Below are positions 22,545-33,941 of a stretch of DNA of 64,000 nt, piece by piece; position 1 is the first letter of the stretch; each line of letters begins with the position of its first letter. Origin of the DNA: Gambelia wislizenii (taxonomy: Eukaryota > Chordata > Lepidosauria > Squamata > Crotaphytidae); assembly GCA_030847615.1 (NCBI GenBank), contig JAUMIR010000004.1, positions 270,033,501 to 270,097,500 of the forward strand, read 5' to 3'. The translations under genes were made by a program, and so were the position numbers. Below the pieces are notes generated by a model, which was given only the letters and a program-made list of their open reading frames with translations, was not told the DNA's origin and did no database searches.

Positions 22545-23985
22545 CCCAGAGGACAGGAGCAGAATCCAAAATGACCTCAACAGATTAGAAAATGGGGCCA
22601 ATATTAACAAAATGAATTTCAACAGGGAGAAATGTAGGATAGGACACTTGGGCAGTAAAAATGAAATGCACAGATATAGGATGGGTGACACATGGCTTGA
22701 GGGCAGTCCATGTGAAAAGGATCTAGGAGTCTTAGGGTCCGTCTATACGATTAAAAAACAATCCGTTTGGGGGGTAAAAAATATGAATAGGCAGTCATTC
22801 ATATGCATACAATCTGCCTACACGATTTTTTACCCCCCCTAAACTCCATATGAGCCCCCTTCCCCAGCTGGCTGGAGCGAGCAAGCCAAGCGGCAGTTTT
22901 AAATCTCCCACTGCTTTTTTTTTTTTTAAATTTAAAAAGGTACCTGCTTTGCAGACATTCGGTTTTCCCTATTTACAAAGTAAAATAACAATAAATATAT
23001 ATAAAATTCACAGACTTACCGGACTCTCGCTTAGCCGGGAATTCAACATAGCAGGTGCTCCCAATTCCCCTCCTTGCTAGCCCCACCCCCTCTACTCAGC
23101 CAGCCAATCAGATTACACTGCCTGTTTGTATGTGTGTGAATGGGGCATACTGACCACCAGCTATTCGAATGGCTGTACGGATTTTATGCTGAGATCCGCT
23201 ACTCCTTCCAAATACTGAATCCATGTAGTTTATGGGGGATTTGCTAGCCCCCCTTCTGAATGACACGTATGAATCCGAACGGCCATGTGTACGGAAGAGT
23301 GATCTTCCTAACGGTGTTCGTATTTTTTTTACCATGTAGATGGGCCCTATGTGGACCACAAGCTGAACATGAGTCAGCATTCTGATGCAGCAGCTAAAAA
23401 AGCCAATGTGATTCGAGACTGCATTAATAGGAGTATAGTGTCTAGATCAAGGGAAGTAATAGTGCCACCCTATTCTGCTTTGGTCAGACCTCACCTGGAA
23501 TACTGTGTCCAGTTCTGGGCACCACAATTGAGAAGCTGGAACATGTCCAGAGGAGGGTGACCAGGTAGGGGGTCTGGAGGCCATGCCCTATAAAGAGTGG
23601 CTTAGGGAGCTGGGCTTGTTTATTCTGGAGAAGAGAAGGTTGACAGGGGACATGATAGCCATGTATAAATATTTGAAGGGATGTCATACTGAGGATGGAG
23701 AGTAAGTTTGTTTTCTGCTGCTCCAGAGACTAGGACAAAGAGCAATGGGTTCAAACTACAGTAAAAGAGATTCCACCTAAACATTAGGAAGAACTTCCTA
23801 ACAGTAAGAGCTGTTCAGACATGGAATATACTGCCTCGTAGTCTGGTGGAGTCTCCTTCTTTGGAGGTTTTTAAACAGAGGCTGGATGGCCATCTGTAGG
23901 GAATGATTTGATTATGTATTCCTGCATGGCAGGGGGTTGGACTGGATGGCCCTTGAGGTCTCTTCTAACTCTATGATTCTATTAC
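22545..23985 (+). mobile_element. CR1 LINE fragment carrying an inserted MITE
   Basis: The plus strand matches CR1 RT C-terminal and 3' sequence: NDLNRLENGANINKMNFN is readable at 22568 onward, then [20 protein letters not shown] after 23430. The 3' end near 23985 shows CTTCTAACTCTATGATTC. The segment 22735-23347 is a later insertion. Frames are disrupted and no enzyme can be made. Confidence 0.88.
22735..23347. mobile_element. MITE, 613 bp, GGGTCCGTCTATACG ends
   Basis: The element runs from GGGTCCGTCTATACGATT to ACCATGTAGATGGGCCC, imperfect inverted termini, and sits within CR1 between AGTCTTA and TATGTGGACC. TA is repeated on both sides. Removing it restores the CR1 reading seen in other copies (GTGGACCACAAGCTGAACAT). 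It has no transposase. Confidence 0.75.
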
Positions 23986-23999
23986 TCTGTCTCCCCAGA

Positions 24000-25668
24000 A
24001 AAGGGAGGGATCAAGGAGGTCATTCACACTTAAAAACCTCACCAAGCTTGTGGGGACTATGACAGTAGACTGCGAATGAAGGCGGAGGATTTGGGGATAA
24101 ATTCCATCAGTTCAGCCTGCTGCATGCTTGACTTCATGGTCATTAAGTTGGCAACCTGTGCTTTCCATTTCCAACTCTGTTTGAAATAACAAAGGGATTT
24201 ATGGGATGAAAAGAAATCTTTTATTTAGTGGTTGACATCAATACTTGGGTGGGCATTCTGCCTTTCATATTAATGGATGATATCATGAGGATTACTTTTA
24301 AAAAGTTTTAGGAGTACAGTGTGAAATCAGAAAGTTTTATAAATCTATGAATAAAAAAACAAATAAAATTCTTTGTGGATAAAGGATATTGCACCATGGA
24401 ATTAAGAAGTAAACTCCTAAAGTTGGAATACTTATGGCTTTTGCAAACAATTTCTTAATAGAAATGGATTAAAAGACAAAGACTGGTTTGTTCTGAGAAA
24501 CCAGAACTATTTTGGCTGGAAGAGTCTTCTCATTGAAGAGAACAGGAGCAGTATGAGAGCTTAACTATGGGATTGTGTTGGTGTTACATTTTATTTGAGG
24601 GAGCAGTGTGGAGAGAGAAAGGTTAATACTTTGCATGCCAAGATCTGACTTAATAGAAGGACAAAGATGCAGCCCCAGAAAGATAATTCTGTTTCAGTAA
24701 TATGGCAAGATATACAGGAAGAGTGTAAACAGATGATAAATTACTTTAAGAATTTTAGAAAGAGATTTATACTGAACTTCGGACTGAAGGAAGTGGCCAA
24801 GGATCAGGAAATGGAATTCTTATGGGAGGAAATGGAGGAATTAACAAGCTCAGGGATAGAGAATAATGAGGAGTCAGTTTGGAATGTGAAGAGGAAACTA
24901 CAGATGGAGGTTTGTGGTCTGATCAAGAGGTTTCTGAAAACCTGGAGGCAACTTTGGAGGAGAATGTTGGTACTATTGGAAACATTGCAGAACAGAGGAA
25001 CAGTGAAGACAGGGGAACATGGGCGCGGGATTGACAGGGACAATCAGGTTAAGGAGATTTTCACACTACACTGTTATAGTGTTACTATTCCACTTTAACT
25101 GCTCTGGCTTCCTCCTGTGGAATTCTGGGGTTTGTACTTTAGTTGAGGCCTAAGAGCTCTCTGGCTGAGAGTTGTAAATGCCCCTCCCTAAACTGCAAAT
25201 CCCAGGATTCAAGAGAAGGCAGCCATAGCAAATGAAATGGAATAGTAACACTATAACAGTGTTGTCTGAAAATCTCCAATGAAGCTTTTTATAGTGAAAT
25301 GTTTTCCCCCCAGGTACTGTGTAATAGATTGAAGGTGCCCACTTTGGTCAATTGAGGAGATTTGATAAAATACCAAGGGTTAAATTTAAGTAGGATAGAA
25401 ATAAAGGATGGTTTACATTATTTGTGGTGGGTTTAATGTAAAAGAACAGGTCATGAAACAAACTTGGTTGATTTAAGAAAACATTTACAAAGATTATCAA
25501 AATGGATTTATAGGGGTCTTGAGGGTTTAGATGCCCAGAAGAGACATGAACTGGTGCAGCTGTTTATAAAGATGTAATTAAGGAAAGTCGCAGAAAATAA
25601 AGAATAACAACTTAAAAGAAGGTAGAGATTTATATTTTTTAAAGGAATGAACGTATTTTTTTCTTTTT
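24000..25668 (+). other. Possible decayed LINE-1-like sequence
   Basis: AT-rich, purine-skewed sequence contains a 143-codon open frame at 24667-25098 with a charged, Leu/Glu/Arg-rich, coiled-coil-like composition. Similar texture resumes at 26794-27085 after the foldback cluster. It could be a decayed L1 ORF1/UTR. I see no RT motif, so this is a weak guess. Confidence 0.25.
25053..25277. mobile_element. MITE, 225 bp, GGAGATTTTC ends
   Basis: Long inverted ends pair GGAGATTTTCACACTACAC with the reverse of GTGTTGTCTGAAAATCTCC. The inverted repeat continues through CTGTTATAGTGTTACTATTC on both sides. The centre has the TGGAATTCTGGGGTTTGTA and CAAATCCCAGGATTC blocks seen in other short foldbacks here. 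Flanks read TAA and AAT, so no clean duplication survives. Confidence 0.75.
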
Positions 25669-25846
25669 GGACTTTTTCGGATGAAGAAAAATAACGCAAG
25701 CAGCCTCCCCAGCTTGCGAGGCTGCTGCGCTGCAAAGTGTCAGTTTCGGATGACGCTGCCCTCTAGCGGTACTGTTGTGGTACCGCAGGGAGAGCTGAGC
25801 ATCATATTTCGTTGATTTTTTACTCACGAAAGTTGATCGTGAGTAA

Positions 25847-26639
25847 GGATTTTTTCGGACGAAGAAAAATAACGCAAGCAGCCTCTCCAGTTGGAGAGGC
25901 TGCTGTGCTGCAAAGCGCCCCTTTCGTATGGCGCTCGCCCCTGCCGGTGTGGTAGCCATTTGCATTCTAATGTCTATTTGCTGAATGCTGTTACTTACAA
26001 TTACTATTTGGGGTCAGACTAGATAGCCCATGAGACTCTAGAAGTCTGCAAAGTCTTTTCAATGTTCCTTACTAATCAACTCTATGTTCCAGAAACATAT
26101 GATAAGCTGAGGTAAACAAATTCTTTCTCTAATAGCGGTCGAACTGTACCTAAATGTTCCTAAGCTATTTTGCCTTGTACTTTCTGAACTATCAACAAAC
26201 TGTTTCAAGGGAAACTCAGGGGAAACTGCTGACACCAAAGAGAAGGAGGAGAGAATTGTTTTTGCATACGGTCATTAAACTGTATAAAGGTTTTCTGTAG
26301 TCATGACTCGGGGTTCTGACTCTTTGGAAGATATTCCAGTCAGGCCCACCGGTGTAATAAAATTCACTTTCCAATCCGTGGATCTGCTGTTCCATGATTT
26401 CTGCATCACCGGTACTGTTGCGGTACCGCAGGGAGAGCTGAGCATCATATTTCGTTGATTTTTACTCACGATCAACTTTTGTGAGTAAAAAATCAACGAA
26501 ATATGATGCTCAGCTCTCCCTGCAGTACCGCAACAGTACCGCTAGAGGGCAGCATCATCCGAAACTGACACTTTGCAGCGCAGCAGCCTCGCAAGCTGGA
26601 GAGGCTGCTTGCGTTATTTTTCTTCATCCGAAAAAGTCC
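25847..26639. mobile_element. 330-bp foldback MITE, copy B, inside copy A
   Basis: Copy B starts GGATTTTTTCGGACGAAG and ends CCGAAAAAGTCC. TAA occurs at 25844-25846 and again at 26640-26642, the expected duplication. Removing the internal LTR and one CCGG leaves 328 bp. B's left arm matches A's right arm variant and vice versa, so B inserted in the opposite orientation. The inverted centre is at about 26450-26475. Confidence 0.85.
25948..26408 (+). mobile_element. Solo LTR of an endogenous retrovirus-like element
   Basis: The segment begins TGTGGTAGCC and ends TGCATCA, giving the TG...CA ends of an LTR. It is bounded by CCGG at 25944-25947 and 26409-26412, a 4-bp duplication. A TATA-like TATAAAG is at 26283-26289 and AATAAA at 26356-26361, in the U3-R-U5 order. 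No internal viral genes are present, so this is a solo LTR left by recombination between two LTRs. The 4-bp duplication suits an ERV class I/gammaretrovirus-like origin (inference). Confidence 0.75.
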
Positions 26640-27087
26640 TAAAAATCAACAAAATATGACGCTCAGCTCTCCCTGCAGTACCGCAACAGTACCGGCAGAG
26701 GCGAGTGTCATACGAAAGGGGTGCTTTGCAGCGCAGCAGCCTCGCAAGCTGGAGAGGCTGCTTGCATTATTTTTCTTCATCCAAAAAAAGTCCTTTGTGT
26801 TTGGTTGGGAGACACAGCTGATGTTAGACAGGTGATAAAAGGGAAATTGAGAGGGGGTAATTTGATATGCTTAATAGATGTATTTGTACTTGAGAGGTAA
26901 GCTAAACAGAAGTATCTGATTTAGCTGAAGACTAACAGTAATAGATGATAAGGATTACTAATACTTATTTGAATGACTTTCTGCTAGTTATTATATTTTT
27001 AATTGTAAAAGATATAATCTGAATGATTAATATTTGTAACCTATATAAAGGAGGTTGATTTTTCCCCTTTTTTGTATGAGAGAGGTA

Positions 27088-27351
27088 CAGCTGGACTTCT
27101 GTATCTGTGGGGGTTTGGTTCCTGGCCTTACTGTAGATACCAGAAACTGCAGATAACAGTGAACACCATCAAAAATATTGAGACCTCCAGTTTAAAATAC
27201 CATAGAGTTGCCTTGGAGGACCTAGAAAAAGACTAGAGAAGACACCTCTCTAGGCATTTTCTAGGAAGACTCTATGGTATGCGTTCCTCTTTTTGTGTTC
27301 TGAGGATTACTGAAATGCAGATACTGGTTTCATGGATATGGGGTCTGACTG
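27088..27351. mobile_element. Tigger/pogo-like MITE with TA duplication
   Basis: The element begins CAGCTGGACTTCTGTATC and ends GGATATGGGGTCTGACTG. TA flanks both sides (27086-27087 and 27352-27353), as expected for Tc1/mariner-pogo elements. The inverted interior contains ATACCATAGAGTTGCC and ACTCTATGGTATGCG. The 6428-6625 fragment is a relative. Confidence 0.7.
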
Positions 27352-27508
27352 TATTGATCGAACTTACAGTTTAATATAGTAAAATAACTGCTGAAGAGAA
27401 GATTGGAAATCACTTTAATCTTTCTTAGTTTCTTTTTTCTCTTTCAATATTTCTTCTTTTGTGTTCCTTTCTTTTTCTTTTTCTTTTTCTTTTTGTACTG
27501 GATAATGT

Positions 27509-27557
27509 TCTCTCTCTCTCTCTCTCTCTCTCTGGCTTTTCTTCGCAAACGAAGATT
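27509..27557 (-). mobile_element. Extreme 3' end of the zinc-finger LINE
   Basis: A CT run at 27509-27532 is followed by GGCTTTTCTTCGCAAACGAA. On the minus strand this is the 3' hairpin CTTCGTTTGCGAAG followed by the (AG)n tail seen in all copies of this LINE. Only about 25 bp of element sequence remains. A (CTTTTT)n tract lies upstream at 27461-27495. Confidence 0.7.
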
Positions 27558-29500
27558 ACTACTCTGTTTTTTATATATACATCTGGAAAATTCTAAATAA
27601 AACTTTAGAAGGAGGGATCATGAGGAAAGAAGCTGAAAATACAATGGCTATATTGTCATCCCTATTTTCTTGAATACACAAATACAAAGGAGGTGCAAAC
27701 TTCACTCCTGAACCCTTACAGACCCTATCTTTATGGGCCTTTTTCACATCACACAATTATAGCACTTGTATGATCCCGGTTCAAATGCAATGGCTGTAGC
27801 CTATGAAATAGGTCTGTAGTTTGGCAAGGCACCTCTGCTCTCTGGCTGAACATTCTAAATACCATGCCCCACCCCTCAGTGTGAAAAGGCCCAGATCCTG
27901 AGCCAATCTGTATTTTCAGACTTCTGTTTTAGCTATATGTCACTCTGTGCATAATTTACTGTGGTAAAGTCACATAAGGTAAATGGGGAAAAATATGGTT
28001 CCCTTGGGAAGTGTACCAACATGAAGTTTACTACAATTCACTTCCCTTGAATCTGAGAAAAAAGTTTGACATCACTTCCATACTTTAATATGAAATATCT
28101 TTGGATGTGGGAGTTATGATACCAATGAAATGGGGAAACTCTGTTACCTAAGACATGGAGGGGGGCACTCTGCTGGGATCAATTTAGCCACTCATATCAT
28201 TTATTTCTTTTATAAATGCCTGTAGCTACAAAGCCAGATTTTTGTAAAAGTCTCCATTATTTTTTTATTCCTTGATTTCCTGCTAATGATTTCCAGTGTC
28301 TTCATCTCTGCATTGCTAGAAATTTGGAGACAGAAAATTTCATGGAGGGGCAGAATTCTTATTTGGAAGGGCTATCTCCTCATTTCCCCTTCACCCATAG
28401 CTGTATTCCCTCTTTCTTTGCTCCCGCCCCCATCACTGGTGCACTCACAACCATTTTACTCATCCTGCTGTTGCATCTATACTGTGGTAGTCATGCTGCC
28501 CAGCAGGCTCTTGGGCTTACTCTTTACTCTCATGCTCTTTGCATGTAAAAAGTTCTGTTTTATTTTCCTTATTATTCAAAGCACATTCACAAAAGCCAAA
28601 GTTAAGTTCATTAAGGTTTTGCTGGAGACAGACTTTTTTCATGGTTGAATAAAGGCTGCTAGTTTAAGGTAAAGATAATTAGCAACACCACAAGAAAATG
28701 GTGCTTCATATGTACTGGTTCTAGCAAATACCATGGAATAAACAAAACACATTTCTATATGTCAGGATAGGAATGTGGAATAAGTACTTCATCCTTTCTT
28801 ATGGTTGGATAAATGAAACAAACAAAAAGGCCAAAGGAAGTGACCAATATCTCTTCCCTGCTCCAATTGAAACGATTAAATCCATGGTCAGTGGTTTTCT
28901 ATTAAAAATTAATTTTTAAAAATGTCTTGAATTATGGACTTAATTTTCTTTGTGCTACACCAGGGATTTTATAAATAAATTAGTGCAAGAAATCCAGATG
29001 TAGCCAAGCCAGTAGGAGAGGAAGTACGTTTTGAGGTTTCAACAAATTCTTCTGGGTCATGGCTCAAGAACAGATAGACATTATTAAAAAAAAAAACCTG
29101 AAGATATTTCAACAGGAGACAAGAGTGTGACCCCAGAGTATAGAATGTGACCAGAGCATAGATGGTAGTATGATCCATTGAGAAACTGAGAACAGAAGAT
29201 GTTTCAAATGGGAAACAGATCCAGTAAGTGCAATGGGAAGTGTCATCAAAGATCTGACACAGAACTTTTCCATCCTAATTTCAGCAGTTGAGCAATAGGC
29301 TAACACAAGTATAAACTGCATCTGACATCATGCAAGGGGGAAGCAGTGAGCCAAAGGTATGAAAATGGCTAAGGAGGGAAACAGCAGGAGTTCATCAGTA
29401 GGTGACCTGAATCCACAAATCAGGATGCAATGATTGGGTTAGAAATAAAGCGCCTTCTCCTAGCTAACTATAAGTTTCTCTTCTCAGACATGGATTGTCC
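27558..29500. other. Unassigned intergenic DNA
   Basis: No convincing gene is present. A half copy of a short foldback MITE (CACACAATTATAGCACTTG and following) lies at about 27745-27890. The rest looks like unique, AT-rich sequence. Confidence 0.4.
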
Positions 29501-29535
29501 AAAAATAAAATAAAAATAAAATAAAATAAAATAAA
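29501..29535. repeat. (AAAAT)n low-complexity tract
   Basis: A run of AAAAT/AAAT units. Confidence 0.85.
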
Positions 29536-30099
29536 TCCACACCAAACAAACACAAACAAGGAATGAATGTAAAGTAGAACATGTGGTCACCTTAGACCAG
29601 TCTGCATATATACATAAATAAACCAAATATCATTAAACAGTAAAAAAGAAAACACCTACAGACTTTCAGTAGTCCATTCAAAGGAAATGGAACCCTGAGT
29701 AAAAGTAATAGCATGCCTGGGCTACAATTCTGTAGGGCTCATTATAGGATAGTAGGTCGGCATGCAGACCCCAACTTACTGAACAGCCTTTGAAGCTCCT
29801 CCCACTGCTTCATGGGGTGCAGGCAGGGTAGGAGAAGCATCTGGTATCTCCATGTAACCTGCCACAAAATAATTATTATAGCACTGAGATTCCCAGATTG
29901 TTAGGCACAGCTGCACCCCACCTCCAAGGCACCCCACTTCTGGAATGTTAGCATTGGCCTGCACCCCAATGTTTACAGGCCTCAGAAACTGGCAGAATTT
30001 GGGTTCATTAATGTGGCCTTCTACAGGGAATAGACAGGATGGTCTCAAAAGGTCATCTATGTCTTACCGTGGAAGCCTAAGGCTAAAAAGCCAAAAAGG

Positions 30100-30720
30100 A
30101 CACATTCCACATAAAGGGGGAGATAATGGGTGGGCAAAAACCTTTGTATTTGCTGATTGTGAAATTTCCTCCCTCAAATCCCAACCACCCTCCCTCAAAT
30201 CCCAACCTTAAAGACAAATTGCTCAAGCTGTTAAAATCCAATCACTGGACATTAAGAAACACATTAGCATCTTTCTCACCTTTTGTTAAGACCAGAAAAC
30301 TCATTGTGCAATCCATGAAGGCTCAGGAAATCTATTGTTTCAACCCATGAAGCAACCAATCCCCTCAGGTGTATTTGGAGGTATAAATATCACCCCCAAA
30401 ATATCCCTCATTGCACACAGTTCCATTTCTAGGGGACACTATGCCCCTCTGTGTGGCCACCCAGTTTCCTCCATCCACTCTGCCATATTGACTACAGGAC
30501 AGATCTGTATCACCCCAACAATTCCTCTTGTTACCCCCTATCCCAAGTTTTCCTACTGCTTTTCCTATAGCCTTGTGTGAACGCTTTTTCTGGGTGAATG
30601 TGTGCGTGTTTGGTGTTATTTTTGAACTCTTTAATTAAAACCATACTTAATTTTACATGTGTGTATTGCATCCAGAATATTACCGGTAGACACAGGTTGC
30701 AAGATTCCCTGGTTACCCCC
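30100..30720 (+). mobile_element. Possible solo LTR or promoter-like repeat
   Basis: A TATA-like GGTATAAATATC at 30379-30390 is followed 240 bp later by a GT-rich stretch and ATTAAA near 30633. That order would suit an LTR U3-R-U5. A 20-bp phrase (CCCTCCCTCAAATCCCAACC) is tandemly repeated near 30168-30207. I could not fix TG/CA ends or a duplication, so this is tentative. Confidence 0.3.
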
Positions 30721-32112
30721 TCTTTTGCATAGCTAAAAGTCGAGTTGCTGATAATTTTCCCAACGTATTAGAAACTCAATATTTTCTTGGAATTTTCCAA
30801 GGAGCATTTGGGGTAACAAGATGACCATGGTGGATCTCAGCACTGATGTCTTCATTTCACATCTGGCTGTGGGGAGACATTTTTACAATTTTCCTAGCTG
30901 CTGACCTCAAAGCAAGGAACAGCCATGCCAGGCAGTTTCAGGGGCTTTTCAATAGGCTGGGGGGAGGCAGGCTTTGAGCATTGGAGGAGGGGAATACAAA
31001 CCCCCACAGTGCCCCAAAAAGAATATACACATACATCAGGGATACTCATGCTTGCATATGTCAGCCCTGTTCTTACCACTCAGAGAATTAGCAACAATAC
31101 TTTAGGACCAGGTTAGCAACTCCACAGCTTCAAATCAACCCACCAATCATGTTTTGTGAGAGGCCTATCTTCTAACAAACTCCACATGGTTTTGCAGGTT
31201 GATGCAAGCAGCAGAAGAACTGGTGCCTCATAAGTCCCCTCCCCTACCCCCATATATAGAGGGTGGGTTGCATTGTGCTGGATTGGCTGCCAATCAAGTA
31301 CAGGCCTGCTTCATGCTAATCTATATCAGTCACAATAAAATGGGTAGGAATCATGGCCCCTGCAGTTGGTATTGGATTACAAATCCCAGCAACACTACAC
31401 AGGGTAGCCAATGCTGAGTAATGCTACAAGTTGCAGTGCAGCAACATCCTTAATTAAAATAACAGTCAAAACAAAATATGTGCCTACTTTTTATCTTCTA
31501 CATCTGACCAGATCAATAATCTGTTATTCACTGCTAGGTACTTAAGAGGACTGTATACAAGCAGTATAGCAAATGGATACAGAATAATCTCCTGTGAGGG
31601 GAGAAAAGGCTACTTCCTTCACAATGTCACACACAATGATTAATGTATCACAAAGAATGAAGAATTAAGTTAAAAGTTATGGTGTTATGCAGTGTCCTAG
31701 AACTGCTCCCAAGGCTATCATTATGCTGCTTCTGCATAGGTGACATTTATCCTTTTCCGTCAGGATAATCCATAAAGCTCAGGCAGAAATCTTAATTTCT
31801 ATTCTTAAAGGAACTGGTCATATGCCATACCATTTCTATCTTTCCCCCCTTACTCTTGATGTAGTATTTCTCCAACACAGAACTAAGAAAAGTGGACCAG
31901 ACAAGTGTGCTTATGGGAAGGGGAATTAAAGAAACAGGAGGAAAGAGAATAGTCAGCAGTGCAATGAACTGGAAAAAAAGGAATCAACATTTAAGTAAAC
32001 CCCATTGGTTCAATAGGCCTATTCTAGCTGTAACTACCAATAGGATTCAGGTTTCATCTCTGAAGAAGACAGCTGAAGGGAAGGCCCCATTCGTCTCTGT
32101 CACTAGCCAGAG
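30721..32112. other. Unassigned DNA
   Basis: No gene is recognised. A short MITE-like block (GATTACAAATCCCAGCAAC) occurs at about 31375-31445. Confidence 0.4.
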
Positions 32113-32228
32113 AAGCAAGGGACAGAGCTTGGAAGAACTGTCATAGACTGCAACTCCTAGAAACCCTTGCCATTGTGGTACGGGAATTCTAGGAGTTGTA
32201 ATCCAAGAGGAAACATTTCTAAGCTTTG
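32113..32228. mobile_element. Short foldback MITE
   Basis: CAGAGCTTGGAAGAACTGTC with GACTGCAACTCCTAG on the left is inverted as CTAGGAGTTGTAATCC and ACATTTCTAAGCTTTG on the right. It is a relative of 11763-11872. Confidence 0.6.
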
Positions 32229-32428
32229 TTAGGGTCCAGTAGGAGACAGTGTTTCTCGGAAAGAACGTTGTGGCAAGGGAAAGACTGGCCTAACTCCATT
32301 TATAAACCAGATGATGAGTAGGTATAAGGAGAGTTCTTGCCCCTCCTTTCCAGAAAGCACTTTCAGCTCCAACTGCCAGCCATCCTGGGGCATCAAAACA
32401 GAAGGAAAGCATAGTCTGCCATCAGCCA

Positions 32429-32520
32429 GGAAACTAAGAACTCTCTCTCTCTCTCTGGCTTTTCTTTGCAAATGAAGATTCAGGAAGGACTCATCCTGCG
32501 CTTTCTGCAAGCAGGCTGAT
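32429..32520 (-). mobile_element. Zinc-finger LINE, 3' end fragment
   Basis: A CT tract, then GGCTTTTCTTTGCAAATGAA and AGGAAGGACTCATCCTGCG, is the reverse complement of the 3' end of the LINE at 57296-57910. The fragment stops after about 90 bp. Confidence 0.7.
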
Positions 32521-32676
32521 TAAATCAATTGTTGGTTTGTGAGCTGATACATTGCTCAATCCGATTGATCCAATGGGTCTAACTGAGTCAAATGATAGAA
32601 TTGAAGCCACTGACCATTACTGTAAGGGGATGTGGGCTAGGGGTAGAAAGAATATTCAAAATGTTTGAACAAAAGG

Positions 32677-32680
<4 letters not shown>

Positions 32681-32718
<38 letters not shown>

Positions 32719-33117
32719 TCTCTGGCTTTTCTTCACAAACGAAGATTCAGGAAGGACTCATCCCACACTTTCTGCAAGCGCGCTGATGACTAAAAAGGCC
32801 AATCCGAGATAAACAAATCCGGTTGCAAAAAGCACAGCAGAAGGTCTCCTTGGGTGATGTTTTTGGGTTGTGATTCTTTCTGCGTTGTCATTTCTCTTCA
32901 AGACTTGTTCGTCGTGAGTTCTCAAATAAGGCTGCAGCATTGTGGATAGTGCGTCTCCATGCCTCCCAATGTGAGGCCAGGGCGGACCACTGTTGGTGAT
33001 CAATTTGGCCAAGCCTGAGATGTTGTTTCAGGAAGTTTTGTATCGCTTTTTCGGAGCGCCCCTCTTACGCTGACCCGTGGCGAGTTCACCGTAGAGTAGT
33101 ATTCTTGGGAGGCGATG

Positions 33118-33159
<42 letters not shown>
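32681..33159 (-). mobile_element. Zinc-finger LINE 3' fragment inside an (AT)n microsatellite
   Basis: LINE sequence runs from the (AG)n tail and hairpin near 32717 to about 33119. Both flanks are AT dinucleotide runs (about 32681-32716 and 33122-33159). The fragment encodes on the minus strand part of the C-terminal region (KLITNSGPPWPHIGRHG in a shifted frame). It inserted into, or became flanked by, expanded AT repeats. Confidence 0.75.
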
Positions 33160-33161
<2 letters not shown>

Positions 33162-33688
33162 CTAGTGTCAACAAACCCTGATGAGAATCTTCACAGTATG
33201 GGATTTATTCTGAGCAAAATTCACATGTGGTTGATTTCCACAGAAAACAGCACTTTATGCACAGGAACCAGCCATATATTTTCCTGCATAGAAAAAGCTG
33301 TTCCCTGAGCAGAAAATGCTGTTTTTTATGTAAACTTTGCACAGAATAAGTCCCAAATTGCCAATAGGTGAGTTTTGCTCAGAATAAGTCCCAAATTGCC
33401 AATGGGCTTCTAAAACTGTGCAATTTCCAAAATCTTTCTTACAGCCAGAAGAAAATTGCTGAAATTACTTGTTGCTTCCTTTGAGAAGAAAATCAGCGAA
33501 GAATTACACTGCTAATATGGACACTTTGGCTCACCTACTGCCTGCTTCCTGTAATATTCCATGCCGAGTTATGCTCAGGTACATCTGTGAAATTAATAGA
33601 AGCAACCTCTCAAAGAAAGAGGGCATGACAGAGAGAGAGAGAGAGAGCTAAGGGACAAGAGAGAGAAAATGACTTTAAGGTAAAGTCA

Positions 33689-33811
33689 GAGTTTGGGAAT
33701 ATTGCTTTTTTGGACTAGAACCCCTAGCATCTCCCAGCCAGAATAAACAGAGACTGTGCTTTTTAAGGGATTTTGGATGTTGTAGTCCAAAAAAGTAACT
33801 TTCCCAAACTC
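33689..33811. mobile_element. Short foldback MITE, 123 bp
   Basis: The inverted ends GAGTTTGGGAATATTGC and ACTTTCCCAAACTC pair, as do TTTTTTGGACTAGAACCC and TTGTAGTCCAAAAAAG. It is the cleanest member of the family with 11763, 17442 and 32113. Confidence 0.7.
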
Positions 33812-33941
33812 CTTTCTAAACTCTGGCTAAAGTGTATGACAGTGAAGTTCAACTGTGTCATATTTCATGCCTGTACTAGTTAATGCTGTTTGGGTAATTA
33901 TTCACAAGTAACAGGATAACTATGGAATTGTGACATATTTA

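Larger units (their letters stand above)
25669..26793. mobile_element. 330-bp foldback MITE, copy A (interrupted)
   Basis: Copy A is 25669-25846 plus 26643-26793, totalling 329 bp. It starts GGACTTTTTCGGATGAAG and ends CCAAAAAAAGTCC, flanked by TTT (25666-25668 and 26794-26796). Its arm contains a GC-rich sub-hairpin, GCAGCCTC...GAGGCTGC. It is split near its centre by copy B, which itself holds a solo LTR. Confidence 0.85.

Noticed and set aside
24667..25098. 143-codon frame as a host gene
   Set aside because: It has no recognisable domain, no splice context, and lies in repeat-like purine-rich DNA.
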